Source of the DNA: Parasporobacterium sp.
Lineage (GTDB): Bacteria > Bacillota > Clostridia > Lachnospirales > Lachnospiraceae
DNA: 64,000 nt
Assembly (NCBI GenBank): GCA_017459985.1
Contig: JAFUBX010000008.1
Span: 1-64,000 of the forward strand
Direction: 5' to 3'
The notes under the pieces are model-generated. The model made no database searches. It saw only the letters and a program-made list of their open reading frames with translations, and was not told where the DNA came from. Of this stretch, positions 1 to 8,706 are shown piece after piece (position 1 is the stretch's first letter; every line of letters starts with the position of its first letter). A program made the position numbers and the translations under genes.

Positions 1-116
1 CCCGGCGTATAGGCCAGGGACAGATCCTCCTTGCCCTTCACCGGCACACGGGAGATCACCTCGATCTTCCCCCGTTTCTCTGCATGCAATTTCAGGCTTT
101 CTTCTGCTACTGTCAT
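1..116 (-). CDS. malic enzyme, N-terminal part, cut by the window edge
   Basis: The 38 visible codons begin MTVAEESLKLHAEKRGK and run into VKGKEDLSLAYTPG. The LSLAYTPG segment is characteristic of the N-terminus of NAD(P)-dependent malic enzymes, which decarboxylate malate to pyruvate. An AGAGGAGA ribosome binding site lies just upstream of the ATG. The rest of the gene lies outside the window, so catalytic and nucleotide-binding residues cannot be checked. The family call rests on this short but distinctive stretch. Confidence 0.75.
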   Translation of the reverse strand, partial: MTVAEESLKLHAEKRGKIEVISRVPVKGKEDLSLAYTP

Positions 117-176
117 AGATTTCTCCTCTTTACTTTCCATATGATCGATATGTTATGCAGGCATTGCGGTAGCTAT

Positions 177-223
177 TCATGCGTTTTCCGAATTATCAAC
201 TTCCGCAGTCTGCCGCCGCATGA
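177..223. repeat. degenerate TCATGCG/CGCATGA hairpin repeat with a repeat-A remnant
   Basis: The inverted ends TCATGCG and CGCATGA bracket a variable interior. Just before it, GCATTGCGGTA at 161-171 matches the right end of the repeat arrays at 12.2 and 47.0 kb. The same order (GCATTGCGGTA, then TCATGCG) occurs at 47120-47170, so this looks like a decayed copy of the same composite element. Confidence 0.55.
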
Positions 224-239
224 CTTCAAGCTATAAAAA

Positions 240-372
240 CACCCCGGCAACGACTACCCCCAGGCTTCCCAACGTCACATGGAAGGTTCCACTTAGTGCT
301 GCTCCGTTCCCGACCTGACACGGTTCATGGATTTCCATTGCATTGGACCCGGGGCTCAGACACCGCCACCGA
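240..372 (-). ncRNA. ffs: signal recognition particle RNA (4.5S/scRNA type)
   Basis: On the minus strand the conserved apical motif reads GTCAGGTCGGGAACGGAGC followed by AGCAC, with a GGAA tetraloop closed by G-C and the asymmetric internal loop bound by Ffh. The flanks fold back on each other: GCCCCGGG pairs with CCTGGGGGT and GGCGGTG with CGTTGCC, giving the long SRP rod. The 3' end runs into TTTTT. The RNA targets ribosomes making membrane and secreted proteins. Position next to tadA is common in Firmicutes. The exact ends are estimated from the pairing. Confidence 0.88.
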
Positions 373-438
373 GGTATGCATGATTATAATCGACCCGCGG
401 TTTCCCGTCAAGCTTGAAACTGCCTCCGGATCCGGCTG

Positions 439-900
439 TTATTTCCTCTGCAGCCGCAGATCCCTGAAGAACTCTGTCAGCAGCTCTGCGCATTCGGACT
501 CCAGTATCCCGGTCTCCACCCGGCACTGGTGATTGAACCGGCTCTCATGAAGAAGATCCAGAATACTTCCCGCACAGCCCGCCTTGGGATTCATGGCGCC
601 GATATACACATCCGCGATCCGGGACTGAACAATGGCGCCTGCGCACATCTGGCAGGGCTCTAAAGTGACGTACATCTCGCAGTCGTCCAGACGCCAGTCC
701 CCGATCACTTTATTTGCCTTCCGGATCGCTGTCAGCTCCGCGTGGGCAAGCGCCGTCTTATCCGTGATCCTCCGGTTATATCCCCGGCCTATGATCCGGT
801 CCTGATAGACGATCACGCAGCCGATCGGCACCTCATTGACCGCCCGGGCTTTTCTGGCCTGCCGGATGGCTTCTTTCATATATTTCTCTTCTCTGGTCAT
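439..900 (-). CDS. tadA: tRNA-specific adenosine deaminase TadA
   Basis: This 153-residue cytidine-deaminase-fold enzyme converts A34 to inosine in the tRNA-Arg(ACG) anticodon. The zinc site is complete: HAE at residues 53-55 (His ligand and proton-shuttling Glu) and PCQMC at 82-86. The length is normal for TadA. The reading frame continues further upstream, but the ATG at 900 gives the canonical MTREEKYMKEAIRQA start. The gene follows the GH18 gene by 88 bp and precedes the SRP RNA on the same strand. Confidence 0.93.
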   Translation of the reverse strand: MTREEKYMKEAIRQARKARAVNEVPIGCVIVYQDRIIGRGYNRRITDKTALAHAELTAIRKANKVIGDWRLDDCEMYVTLEPCQMCAGAIVQSRIADVYIGAMNPKAGCAGSILDLLHESRFNHQCRVETGILESECAELLTEFFRDLRLQRK

Positions 901-988
901 GCCTTTCCGGCCCCCTGAATCGCAGGTGAATATCCCACCCGCTGAAAGAGGCAGCCACCTGCTTTGTGACTGCCCCGTCTGCTGTTTG

Positions 989-2734
989 TTACTGATAATA
1001 CTGTGACAGAACATCCCAGACATTGGATGTTTCCTGTCCGAGTCTCCAGTAGGAAACTCCCGCGATATTGTATTTGCTGAGAAGATTCAGCTTCGCCTCC
1101 AGGGAATTGACATTCTCGTACCAGATCCGCACCGTGGTGTCCTCTTCCTCATATTCCGCATAGTCGTATCCCACATCTGCGAGCCAGTTATAGGTCAGGC
1201 CGTGATTCAGAGTGACCTCTTCAATGTTATTCATGTCGCTGGTGTCTCTGCCCACAGTGCCGTCACTGTGCTGATACCACAATCTGGAGTAGAACGGCAG
1301 ACCGATGATCAGCCGGTCCATATCCACAACATCCTGGCAGACGCCCAGGACCTCTTCCAGGAATGGAAGACCGGAGTTGGGGCCGGCTACATTGCCGCCC
1401 ACATAATCATCATAGGCCATGATCGCAACATAATCGCAGATCCTGCTCTGTTCCGCCGTATGCCGGTAGGCATTGTAGCTGTATGGTGTATAATCGTCCA
1501 CCGACAGCACCAGCTGATTGCGGCGGCAGGCCACGGACAGTTCCCGGATGAACTGGATAAAGTCCCGGCCCTCCGAAGCCGTGATCAGCTCAATATCCAC
1601 ATTGATGCCGTCGATTCCGTATGCCAGGCATTCGTTGATGATCTGGCCGATCGCGGTCTGACGCCTGGAGGTATACGGCAGGATCTCGCTGCTGCTCTCG
1701 GCGTCCATATCCTCCAGCACCGCCCAGACCTTCCAGCCGTTCTCGTGGGCATAATTGACATAGTCCGGGCTGGCATAGGACAGAATATCTCCGTAAGGAT
1801 CCGCGAACAGGAACCAGGTCGGCGCCAGGATATTAATCCCCTTCATATTGTAAGTATAGTCGGCAATATACTGGTTGCTGTCATAATAGTAGATTCCGTG
1901 CCATGCCATGCTGATATTGCCGTCTTCCAGAATATGCGTATACTCCGGCTCCGAATAATCAGAGGTCAGCTCCTGGGTTGTGATCTCCCCGAGAGCCGAT
2001 TCCGGCACATAGCCCAGGAACCCCTGCTCATTGATCGCTTTATACCAGCCGTCATCGATGGAGAGCACCTTCAGACGCTCCCCTTTGCTGATGTCAGCCA
2101 CGATGGAGGATTTCTTGCTGGAAGACAGCCGCATCTTTGTATTGGAAGAAACGGTGGCATACTCCGCCGTCCCCGCACCCATCCGGATATAGACCCTGGC
2201 AGGATCCTCCAGAACCTGGTAGCTGGCGGCAGAATGCTCGTCGACAAATTTCATGTTCAGGTAAATGCTTCCATTGATCTGTCTGGCAATGACATAACCG
2301 GCATCATGCTCCTGTCCTTCCTCCGTATAAACAGAAGAATCCACCGGCGCGATCACCGAACCGACGGCATTGGTGAAGATCACCAGGCCTTCATTGCTGT
2401 CCAGATAAAACCGCTCATCGATATTGCTCTGGATAATGGAGATCTCAACATAAACATCGTCCCCGGAACGGACTGCCCGGAACTTCTCCGTGTTTTCCTC
2501 ATCCAGGATCGTATCGTTGATCACAATCGCCAGCTCATCACTCCCGGCCGCGTCTCTTCCCAGCCTTTCGTATGCGGTAAGATTGTAATATTCCATCAGG
2601 TCCGCCCGGGTCTTGGAGGGGGCAAACCGCTTGGAGACAAAGACTCCCGCCGCAGCAATAATAATAAGTATGATCAGCAGGATGGTGAAATATCCCATAC
2701 CTGCGCTTCTTCGTGGCCGCTTCCGTGCATCCAT
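989..2734 (-). CDS. membrane-anchored GH18 glycosidase with SH3b domain
   Basis: 581 residues. A basic N-terminus is followed by one membrane helix at about residues 14-34, so the protein is an exported, anchored enzyme. A bacterial SH3 domain follows at about 195-255 (KMRLSSSKKSSIVADIS...GYVPESAL). The C-terminal half is a GH18 barrel carrying DGINVDIEL near residue 371, the DxxDxDxE catalytic motif of chitinase and spore-cortex-type glycosidases. The family includes YaaH/YdhD-like cell-wall hydrolases. The likely substrate is peptidoglycan or a chitin-like glycan, which the sequence does not settle. A good promoter lies at 2866-2894. Confidence 0.87.
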   Translation of the reverse strand: MDARKRPRRSAGMGYFTILLIILIIIAAAGVFVSKRFAPSKTRADLMEYYNLTAYERLGRDAAGSDELAIVINDTILDEENTEKFRAVRSGDDVYVEISIIQSNIDERFYLDSNEGLVIFTNAVGSVIAPVDSSVYTEEGQEHDAGYVIARQINGSIYLNMKFVDEHSAASYQVLEDPARVYIRMGAGTAEYATVSSNTKMRLSSSKKSSIVADISKGERLKVLSIDDGWYKAINEQGFLGYVPESALGEITTQELTSDYSEPEYTHILEDGNISMAWHGIYYYDSNQYIADYTYNMKGINILAPTWFLFADPYGDILSYASPDYVNYAHENGWKVWAVLEDMDAESSSEILPYTSRRQTAIGQIINECLAYGIDGINVDIELITASEGRDFIQFIRELSVACRRNQLVLSVDDYTPYSYNAYRHTAEQSRICDYVAIMAYDDYVGGNVAGPNSGLPFLEEVLGVCQDVVDMDRLIIGLPFYSRLWYQHSDGTVGRDTSDMNNIEEVTLNHGLTYNWLADVGYDYAEYEEEDTTVRIWYENVNSLEAKLNLLSKYNIAGVSYWRLGQETSNVWDVLSQYYQ

Positions 2735-2865
2735 AAATAATGATTTCCTTTTTCCTGATTGATTGTTCCTTTATGTGTCTGATCTGCTGCCCGGCCGAAT
2801 CGTTCCGCGGAAGGACTGCTGCCGGGACAGCCTGAAAAATTCACAATTTCATGGGATTATAGCAT

Positions 2866-2894
2866 TGAACGCGGCCAAATACAACCAAAACGCC
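2866..2894 (-). promoter_or_regulatory. sigma-A promoter for the GH18 gene
   Basis: On the minus strand -35 TTGTAT is followed after 17 nt by a perfect -10 TATAAT. It lies about 130 bp upstream of the GH18 start. Confidence 0.7.
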
Positions 2895-2916
2895 CTGACC
2901 CGTACCGGCACCGGTG

Positions 2917-3153
2917 TCAGTACCCGATCCTCTTCACCTTATCGAAATTCAGTTCCGCGATCCTGCCGGTGCCGTCCCGCTGGTAGTCCCGCATATAATC
3001 ATTCTCCTCCTGGAATACACACATCGCCGCGATCTCGTGGGAATCGGTGTAATCTCCGTCCAGCTTCAGCCGGATTCCCTTAAAAGCCACATTGTCAAGC
3101 TCATCCTTGATCTGCATATAATTGATATATTGAATTTTTTCCTGGTCTGTCAT
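2917..3153 (-). CDS. hypothetical 78-residue protein
   Basis: A small acidic, soluble protein starting MTDQEKIQYINYMQIKDEL and ending FDKVKRIGY. No family is recognised, and there is no signal peptide or membrane helix. The start is chosen at 3153 because GGAGGGG lies 6-7 nt upstream. A longer reading frame upstream has no ribosome binding site. It is transcribed divergently from mecA. Confidence 0.65.
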   Translation of the reverse strand: MTDQEKIQYINYMQIKDELDNVAFKGIRLKLDGDYTDSHEIAAMCVFQEENDYMRDYQRDGTGRIAELNFDKVKRIGY

Positions 3154-3360
3154 CCGGACCCCTCCTTCTTCATTCTGAAAATGTTCTGCTCTGAAAGCAG
3201 GCGGTTCCGGCAGAAACCGGCATACGAAAACAAAGCCCCGGTGCATCGTGATAATACTCCTTCATGTATACCGGCTTCCGCCCCGCAGATAATACCGTGA
3301 AAAAAACGATCCCGACCCGGATCATTCATTGATGTGCAGCTTCAATATACTATTTTCGTG

Positions 3361-3389
3361 TTGACATTTCAAGCATTTTTGCGTATATT
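3361..3389 (+). promoter_or_regulatory. strong sigma-A promoter for mecA
   Basis: Perfect -35 TTGACA at 3361-3366, 17-nt spacer, and -10 TATATT at 3384-3389. The predicted start near 3396 leaves a leader of about 29 nt before the mecA ATG at 3425. Confidence 0.85.
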
Positions 3390-3424
3390 TCTATACTACT
3401 ATCAGTATATTGATTAACGAAGTT

Positions 3425-4129
3425 ATGAAGATTGAGAAAATCAGCGACAACCAGATAAAATGCACCCTTACCCGCTCCGACCTGGCCTCCCGCCAGCTGA
3501 AGCTCAGCGAGCTTGCCTACGGCACGGAGAAGGCCAATACCCTGTTCCGGGATATGATGGACCAGGCCAATCTGGAGTTTGGTTTCGACACCAGTGATCT
3601 TCCGATCATGATCGAAGCCATTCCGGTTTCCATGGACTGCATCATCCTGATGATCACCAAGGTGGAGGATCCCGACGAAGTGGATACCCGCTATTCCAGC
3701 CTGTCCAGCCTGAAGGATGTATTTTCCAGGGACAGTGCGGAGGATTTCTCCTCCACGCTTCCGTCAGAGCTGCTCCAGGAAGGTCTCTTCCGCCTGGGCG
3801 AATTTACGCAGGAAGCATCTGCCCCGGCCCGGAATATTCGGGACTGTGTAGTTTCCTTCCACTCCCTGGACGCTGTGATGGATTTTTCCCATCATATCAG
3901 TCTTCATTTCAATGGAGAGAGCGCCCTGTACAAATCTCCGGAGGACGGAGCATACTATCTGCATATGCATTCCGTATCAAAGGAAGGCAGTGATTTTGCC
4001 TATATCAGTACAGCCGCTCTGGAATTCGGAAAGGACGAGGCTGTAAGCCCCGCCAGACTGGCTTATATGAATGAGCATTTTGAAAAGATCCTGGAGGAAG
4101 ACGCCGTCCAGAGCCTTGCATACGTCTAA
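3425..4129 (+). CDS. mecA: MecA-like adaptor protein
   Basis: 234 residues. The N-terminal region [20 protein letters not shown] and the following [10 protein letters not shown] match the substrate-binding N-domain of MecA. The C-terminal half ([12 protein letters not shown]...[10 protein letters not shown]) matches the ClpC-binding domain. MecA delivers substrates to ClpCP and controls competence and development in Bacillus. The ATG at 3425 aligns with family N-termini; a TTG five codons earlier is in frame. The ribosome binding site is weak, but the promoter is very good. A terminator follows. Confidence 0.85.
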   Translation: MKIEKISDNQIKCTLTRSDLASRQLKLSELAYGTEKANTLFRDMMDQANLEFGFDTSDLPIMIEAIPVSMDCIILMITKVEDPDEVDTRYSSLSSLKDVFSRDSAEDFSSTLPSELLQEGLFRLGEFTQEASAPARNIRDCVVSFHSLDAVMDFSHHISLHFNGESALYKSPEDGAYYLHMHSVSKEGSDFAYISTAALEFGKDEAVSPARLAYMNEHFEKILEEDAVQSLAYV

Positions 4130-4167
4130 CTGTTCTTAACCGCTGCAATTTCTACGGTTTGTTATTT

Positions 4168-4197
4168 GCGAACAGTTTTGGCTGTTCGCTTTTTATT
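4168..4197 (+). terminator. rho-independent terminator after mecA
   Basis: GCGAACAG and CTGTTCGC form an 8-bp stem around TTTTGG, followed by TTTTTATTT. It also lies only about 30 bp upstream of potA, where no separate promoter is evident, so readthrough or attenuation could feed the pot operon. Confidence 0.8.
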
Positions 4198-4224
4198 TAT
4201 AAAAATAAGGAAAAGGGGAAAATA

Positions 4225-5346
4225 ATGAACCACGAACTGATCAGACTGGAAAACCTCACCATGGAATTTGAAGGAACGCGGATTCTCGACAATCTGAATC
4301 TGACGATCGAGAACGGCAAATTTCTGACGCTGCTGGGTCCCTCCGGCTGCGGAAAGACCACGACCCTGCGGATCATCGGAGGTTTTCTGACTCCCAGTTC
4401 CGGCACCGTCCTGTTCGACGGAAAGCCGATCAACGATATTCCCGCCTATAAACGGCAGATCAATACGGTTTTTCAGAATTACGCGTTGTTTCCCCATCTG
4501 GATGTTTATGACAACATCGCCTTCGGTCTGCGGATCTCCCGCCTGAAGGAAGACGAGATCGACCGCCGGGTCACGGAAATGCTCCGGGTGGTCTCCCTGA
4601 AGGGGTTTGAGAACCGTTCCGTCGCCTCTCTGTCCGGCGGCCAGCAGCAGCGGGTCGCCATTGCCAGGGCTTTGGTGAACCGGCCGAAGGTCCTTCTCCT
4701 CGATGAGCCCTTAGGCGCCCTGGATCTCAGACTGCGCAAGGATATGCAGAACGAGCTGAAGCGGATTCAGCAGGAGATCGGCATCACCTTCATCTATGTC
4801 ACCCATGACCAGGAGGAAGCTCTGTCCATGTCCGATACCGTAGTGGTTATGGACAGCGGCCGGATCCAGCAGGTCGGCACGCCGGAGGATATCTACAACG
4901 AACCGGCCAACGCCTATGTTGCGGATTTCATCGGAGAATCCAATATTCTGGACGGCACCATGCTGGAGGATTACAAGATCCGTTTCTTCGGCCGGACCTT
5001 TGACTGCCTGGACAAGGGTTTTACTCCCAATGAGCCGGTGGACGTGGTCATCCGCCCGGAGGATGTGGATATTGTGGATCCTTCCGAAGGACGGCTCTGC
5101 GGCACGGTGACAAATGTGACCTTCAAGGGCGTCCATTACGATACGATCGTCAATTTCAGCGGATTCAAATGGCTGATCCAGACCACCGATTTCCATCCGG
5201 AAGGATCGAGGATCGGTATCCGGCTCAATCCGGACGATATCCATGTCATGCACAAGAGCGAATACTCCGGCATGTTCGGCGATTACAGCTCATATTCTGC
5301 AGAATATGATGAAATCGCAGTCGCAGAAGAATCCGAAGAAGAATAA
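4225..5346 (+). CDS. potA: spermidine/putrescine ABC transporter ATPase PotA
   Basis: 373 residues. Walker [11 protein letters not shown]-loop, signature [15 protein letters not shown], Walker [13 protein letters not shown] and switch [12 protein letters not shown] are all intact. A C-terminal TOBE-type domain follows from about residue 270, ending in an acidic tail. It energises polyamine import through PotB and PotC on the cytoplasmic face. Start at 4225 is preceded by AAGGAAAAGGGG. It is the first gene of potABCD, with 17 bp to potB. Confidence 0.95.
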   Translation: MNHELIRLENLTMEFEGTRILDNLNLTIENGKFLTLLGPSGCGKTTTLRIIGGFLTPSSGTVLFDGKPINDIPAYKRQINTVFQNYALFPHLDVYDNIAFGLRISRLKEDEIDRRVTEMLRVVSLKGFENRSVASLSGGQQQRVAIARALVNRPKVLLLDEPLGALDLRLRKDMQNELKRIQQEIGITFIYVTHDQEEALSMSDTVVVMDSGRIQQVGTPEDIYNEPANAYVADFIGESNILDGTMLEDYKIRFFGRTFDCLDKGFTPNEPVDVVIRPEDVDIVDPSEGRLCGTVTNVTFKGVHYDTIVNFSGFKWLIQTTDFHPEGSRIGIRLNPDDIHVMHKSEYSGMFGDYSSYSAEYDEIAVAEESEEE

Positions 5347-5363
5347 GGACAGGTGGCCGAACG

Positions 5364-6197
5364 ATGAAGAACTCCACATTTTCCCGGAAAAGAAGATGGC
5401 TGAGCGCTCCCTATGTTATATGGATGCTGCTGTTCACCATTATTCCCCTTTGCATTGTCATCTATTACGCATTCACGGATTCCGTGACCGGAGCCTTTAC
5501 CCTCTCCAATATCGGCGGAATCCTGGATTATGCCACGATCTTCCTCCGCTCCATCTGGCTCAGTGTCGCCGCCACGCTGATCTGTCTCGTGGTGGGATAC
5601 CCGGTCGCTTACGCGATCTCCCAGATGAAGCCCAATATGCAGAGGCTCCTGCAGCTTCTGATCATGCTGCCCATGTGCATGAGCTTCCTTCTGCGGACTC
5701 TGGCCTGGGTCGCCCTTCTGGAGGACACCGGTATCCTCAATAATGTGATCACCGCCCTGGGGCTGTCTCCCCTGCCGCTGATCCGCAATTCCGGCGCCGT
5801 GATCCTGGGCATGGTCTACAATTATCTGCCCTATATGATCCTGCCGTTATACAGCGCGATCTCCAAGATCAATCCCCGGCTGATCGAAGCTGCGGAGGAT
5901 CTGGGCTGCAACAAAACCCGGACCTTTACGAAGGTCATTCTTCCCCTTTCGATCCCCGGCATCCTGTCCGGCATTACCATGGTCTTTGTTCCGGCAGTCT
6001 CCACCTTCTATATTTCCCAAAAGCTCGGCTCTCCGGGAACCGTAATGGTGGGCGATATTATCGAAAGCCAGTTCAAAGGCGCCTACAACCCCAATCTGGG
6101 AGCCGCTATGTCCCTGATCCTGATGATCCTGATCTTCCTGTGCATCGGAGTCACCAACAAAGTTACGGCAAATGACAGTGAGGAGGTGGCAAACTGA
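5364..6197 (+). CDS. potB: spermidine/putrescine ABC transporter permease PotB
   Basis: 277 residues with six predicted membrane helices. The EAA-type coupling motif is seen as EAAEDLGCNKTRTFTKVILP at about residues 173-192, which docks on PotA. It forms the membrane channel for polyamines together with PotC. An AGGTGG ribosome binding site precedes the ATG. Its stop codon overlaps the potC start (TGATG), indicating translational coupling. Confidence 0.95.
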   Translation: MKNSTFSRKRRWLSAPYVIWMLLFTIIPLCIVIYYAFTDSVTGAFTLSNIGGILDYATIFLRSIWLSVAATLICLVVGYPVAYAISQMKPNMQRLLQLLIMLPMCMSFLLRTLAWVALLEDTGILNNVITALGLSPLPLIRNSGAVILGMVYNYLPYMILPLYSAISKINPRLIEAAEDLGCNKTRTFTKVILPLSIPGILSGITMVFVPAVSTFYISQKLGSPGTVMVGDIIESQFKGAYNPNLGAAMSLILMILIFLCIGVTNKVTANDSEEVAN

Positions 6198-7027
6198 TGA
6201 GAAAATTCACCCGGATCGTCACGGTGATCGTATTTATTTTCCTGTATATTCCCATCATCGTTCTGGCGGTGGCTTCCTTCAGCAGCGGCGCGGATCTGGC
6301 GGTATTCAAGACCTTTACCTTCGACCGCTACGCCGAGCTGTTCCGGGACTCCACACTGCTGGTCCTGCTGCGGAATTCGGCCATCATTGCCATCCTGTCC
6401 ACGGCGATCGCCACCATTCTAGGAACGGCTGCCGCCGTCGGCATCCACTATTCCGGAGGCCGGATCCGCAAACTGATCCTGAGCATGACCAATATTCCCA
6501 TGACCAATCCGGATATCGTGACCGGTGTGTCTCTGGCGCTGATGTTCGCCTTTACCGGGACGATCCTGCGGCTCAATTCCATTCTGGGATTCTGGACCCT
6601 GCTGATCGCCCATATCACATTCAATCTGCCCTATGTCATATTGAATGTCATGCCGCGGCTTTCCCAGATGAATCCCTATCTGACGGACGCCGCCCTGGAC
6701 CTGGGTTGCACGCCTTTACAGTCCTTCTTCAAGGTTACCATCCACGAGATCATGCCCGGGATCATCGCCGGCGCCCTGATGAGCTTCACCATGTCGCTGG
6801 ATGATTTCGTGATCTCTTATTTCGTAACCGGATCCGGCTTTGTCACCCTGCCGGTAGAGATCTACAATTACACCAAGAAACCGATCCATCCCAAGCTGTA
6901 TGCCCTGTTCACACTTTTGTTCGTTGTGATCCTGCTGCTGATGATCATTATGAATCTGCTGCAGGGCCGGGACAAAAAGTCCAAAACCCGTACCGTTGTC
7001 CAGTCCGGGATCATCGGCCAGCAATAA
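6197..7027 (+). CDS. potC: spermidine/putrescine ABC transporter permease PotC
   Basis: 276 residues with six membrane helices. The EAA-type loop reads DAALDLGCTPLQSFFKVTIH. It is the second half of the polyamine channel. It overlaps potB by 1 nt and is followed after 13 bp by potD, in the usual ABCD order. Confidence 0.95.
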   Translation: MRKFTRIVTVIVFIFLYIPIIVLAVASFSSGADLAVFKTFTFDRYAELFRDSTLLVLLRNSAIIAILSTAIATILGTAAAVGIHYSGGRIRKLILSMTNIPMTNPDIVTGVSLALMFAFTGTILRLNSILGFWTLLIAHITFNLPYVILNVMPRLSQMNPYLTDAALDLGCTPLQSFFKVTIHEIMPGIIAGALMSFTMSLDDFVISYFVTGSGFVTLPVEIYNYTKKPIHPKLYALFTLLFVVILLLMIIMNLLQGRDKKSKTRTVVQSGIIGQQ

Positions 7028-7040
7028 AGGAGAACGATTC

Positions 7041-8267
7041 ATGAAGTTAAGACCGAACCGATCATCTGTCATCTTAAGACTCACTGTCTTTGCCTGCGCC
7101 TTTATTCTGGCGGCTGCTTCGTTCTGCATGAGCGCCGGGAAGCGGCCTGTGCAAGCAGCTTCTTCTGTTCTGAATATTTATAACTGGGGACAGTATATTT
7201 CTGACGGCACCGACGGGTATGTGGATGTCATTGCCGAATTCGAGGCGGAATATCCGGATATCCGGATCAATTACATGACCTTTGATTCCAATGAGACCAT
7301 GTACACCAAGCTCAAAACGGATCCCGCCGCCTTCGACCTGATCATTCCCTCGGACTATATGATCGAAAAGCTCATCCGGGAGGACATGCTGGCGGAACTG
7401 AATTTCGACAATATTCCCAACTATCAGTATATCGACGACAGCTTTAAGAACACCTCCTATGATCCGGAGAATAAATATTCGGTGCCCTATACCTGGGGAA
7501 ATGTGGGAATGATCTATAACTCCCGCTATGTCAACGAGGAGGACGCCACCGGCTGGGAACTCCTCTGGAATCCCACCTATGCCGGAAAGATCCTGATGTT
7601 TGACAATCCCAGGGATGCCTTTGCCATCGCCGAACTGGAGCTGGGATACAGCCTGAATACAGAGGATGAGGCAGAGCTTCTGGAAGCGACGCAGAAACTG
7701 ATCGAACAGAAAAATCTGGTGCAGGCCTATGTTATGGACCAGGTTTTTGACAAAATGGAACGGAGCGAGGCCTGGATCGCCCCCTACTACGCCGGGGATT
7801 ATCTGCTGATGGCGGAGGAAAATCCGGATCTGGAATTCTATTTCCCGGAAGAGGGATTCAACCTGTTTATTGACGCATGCTGCGTTCCCAAACAGGCTCG
7901 GAACCAGGAAGCCGCCGAACTGTTCATCAACTTCCTGTGCCGCCCGGATATCTGCGGAGAGAACCTGGAATACCTGGGCTATTCCGTACCGATCAGCGAG
8001 GCCAAGGAATACATGGATCCGGAACTGACGGAAAGTGAGATCGCCTATCCGCCGGAGGAGATCCTGGCGCTTGGAGAAAGCTACAATGCCCTCTCCGACC
8101 ACGGAAATCAGCGGATGAATGAACTGTGGCTGTCCGTCAAGACCACCGACGATGTCCTGGGGCGCTATATCATCATCACTGTCGCCGCCATCGTCGTGTG
8201 CATCATCCTGTGGCTCTTCTTCAAGTTCCGCAGGAAGATCCGCAAAAAAAGACGGGGGACCTACTGA
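7041..8267 (+). CDS. potD: PotD polyamine-binding protein with C-terminal membrane anchor
   Basis: 408 residues, about 50 longer than usual for PotD. An N-terminal signal region (to about residue 37) precedes the mature start at VLNIYNWGQYISDGT, the hallmark of polyamine-binding PotD/F. There is no lipobox: the only nearby Cys is preceded by ASF. Instead, the protein ends in a hydrophobic helix (IIITVAAIVVCIILWLFF, about 376-393) and a Lys/Arg-rich tail, so it is probably anchored at the C-terminus with the binding domain outside. Start chosen from AAAGGAG upstream of 7041. Last gene of the operon. Confidence 0.92.
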   Translation: MKLRPNRSSVILRLTVFACAFILAAASFCMSAGKRPVQAASSVLNIYNWGQYISDGTDGYVDVIAEFEAEYPDIRINYMTFDSNETMYTKLKTDPAAFDLIIPSDYMIEKLIREDMLAELNFDNIPNYQYIDDSFKNTSYDPENKYSVPYTWGNVGMIYNSRYVNEEDATGWELLWNPTYAGKILMFDNPRDAFAIAELELGYSLNTEDEAELLEATQKLIEQKNLVQAYVMDQVFDKMERSEAWIAPYYAGDYLLMAEENPDLEFYFPEEGFNLFIDACCVPKQARNQEAAELFINFLCRPDICGENLEYLGYSVPISEAKEYMDPELTESEIAYPPEEILALGESYNALSDHGNQRMNELWLSVKTTDDVLGRYIIITVAAIVVCIILWLFFKFRRKIRKKRRGTY

Positions 8268-8286
8268 TCGCCCGCCACGCTCTGCT

Positions 8287-8320
8287 AAAAAGAGGCTGCC
8301 TCGAAACGGCAGCCTCTTTT
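8287..8320. terminator. bidirectional terminator between potD and the ferredoxin gene
   Basis: AAAAGAGGCTGCC and GGCAGCCTCTTTT form a 13-bp stem around TCGAAAC, with A-rich left and T-rich right ends. It can end the pot operon on plus and the ferredoxin gene on minus. Confidence 0.88.
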
Positions 8321-8346
8321 CATTCTATTCTATTCAACAATCAGAA

Positions 8347-8517
8347 TTATTCCTGTTCAATAGAACCTGTCGGACATGTATCTGCACATGTTCCGCAATC
8401 CAGGCAAGCATCCGCATCGATCTCGTACTTGCCGTCTCCTTCAGCGATAGCGCTTACTGGACATGCGTCTGCACACGCGCCACAGCTGACACAACCATCA
8501 TTAATCTTGTATGCCAT
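8347..8517 (-). CDS. small 2[4Fe-4S] ferredoxin (56 residues)
   Basis: The protein carries two clostridial-type cluster motifs, CVSCGACADACP at residues 9-20 and CLDCGTCADTCP at 38-49, each CxxCxxCxxxCP. The length and internal symmetry are those of classical clostridial ferredoxin, the low-potential electron carrier for oxidoreductases such as those at 18.7-24.8 kb. AAGGAGG lies 7 nt before the ATG. It is monocistronic, between its own promoter (8563-8591) and a terminator. Confidence 0.95.
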   Translation of the reverse strand: MAYKINDGCVSCGACADACPVSAIAEGDGKYEIDADACLDCGTCADTCPTGSIEQE

Positions 8518-8562
8518 TATAGTTCCTCCTTATAATTGTTGCTCCAATTTGTTGTAACTGTG

Positions 8563-8591
8563 ATTTTATAACATTTGCCCTCCATTAACAA
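8563..8591 (-). promoter_or_regulatory. promoter for the ferredoxin gene
   Basis: Minus strand: -35 TTGTTA, 17-nt spacer, -10 TAAAAT. It is divergent from the promoter at 8630-8658. Confidence 0.6.
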
Positions 8592-8629
8592 GAGCAATTT
8601 TGTAACATCTTTCCGCCCTGTCCTTCTGA

Positions 8630-8658
8630 TTGTATTTCGTTCCTGTTTATGATATAAA
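8630..8658 (+). promoter_or_regulatory. promoter for the DUF4428 gene
   Basis: -35 TTGTAT, 17-nt spacer, -10 TATAAA, about 49 bp before the ATG. Confidence 0.6.
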
Positions 8659-8706
8659 TTCTAAGTTAATGGATGCAAGATCTGTCAGAAAAATGAGGAG
8701 GTTCCT

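Noticed and set aside
1202-2740. 512-codon open frame on the plus strand opposite the GH18 gene
   Set aside because: It is the antisense shadow of a well-supported GH18/SH3 gene, with no ribosome binding site and no recognisable domain.
7074-8102. Long open frame opposite potD
   Set aside because: Antisense to potD; composition follows the codon positions of the real gene.
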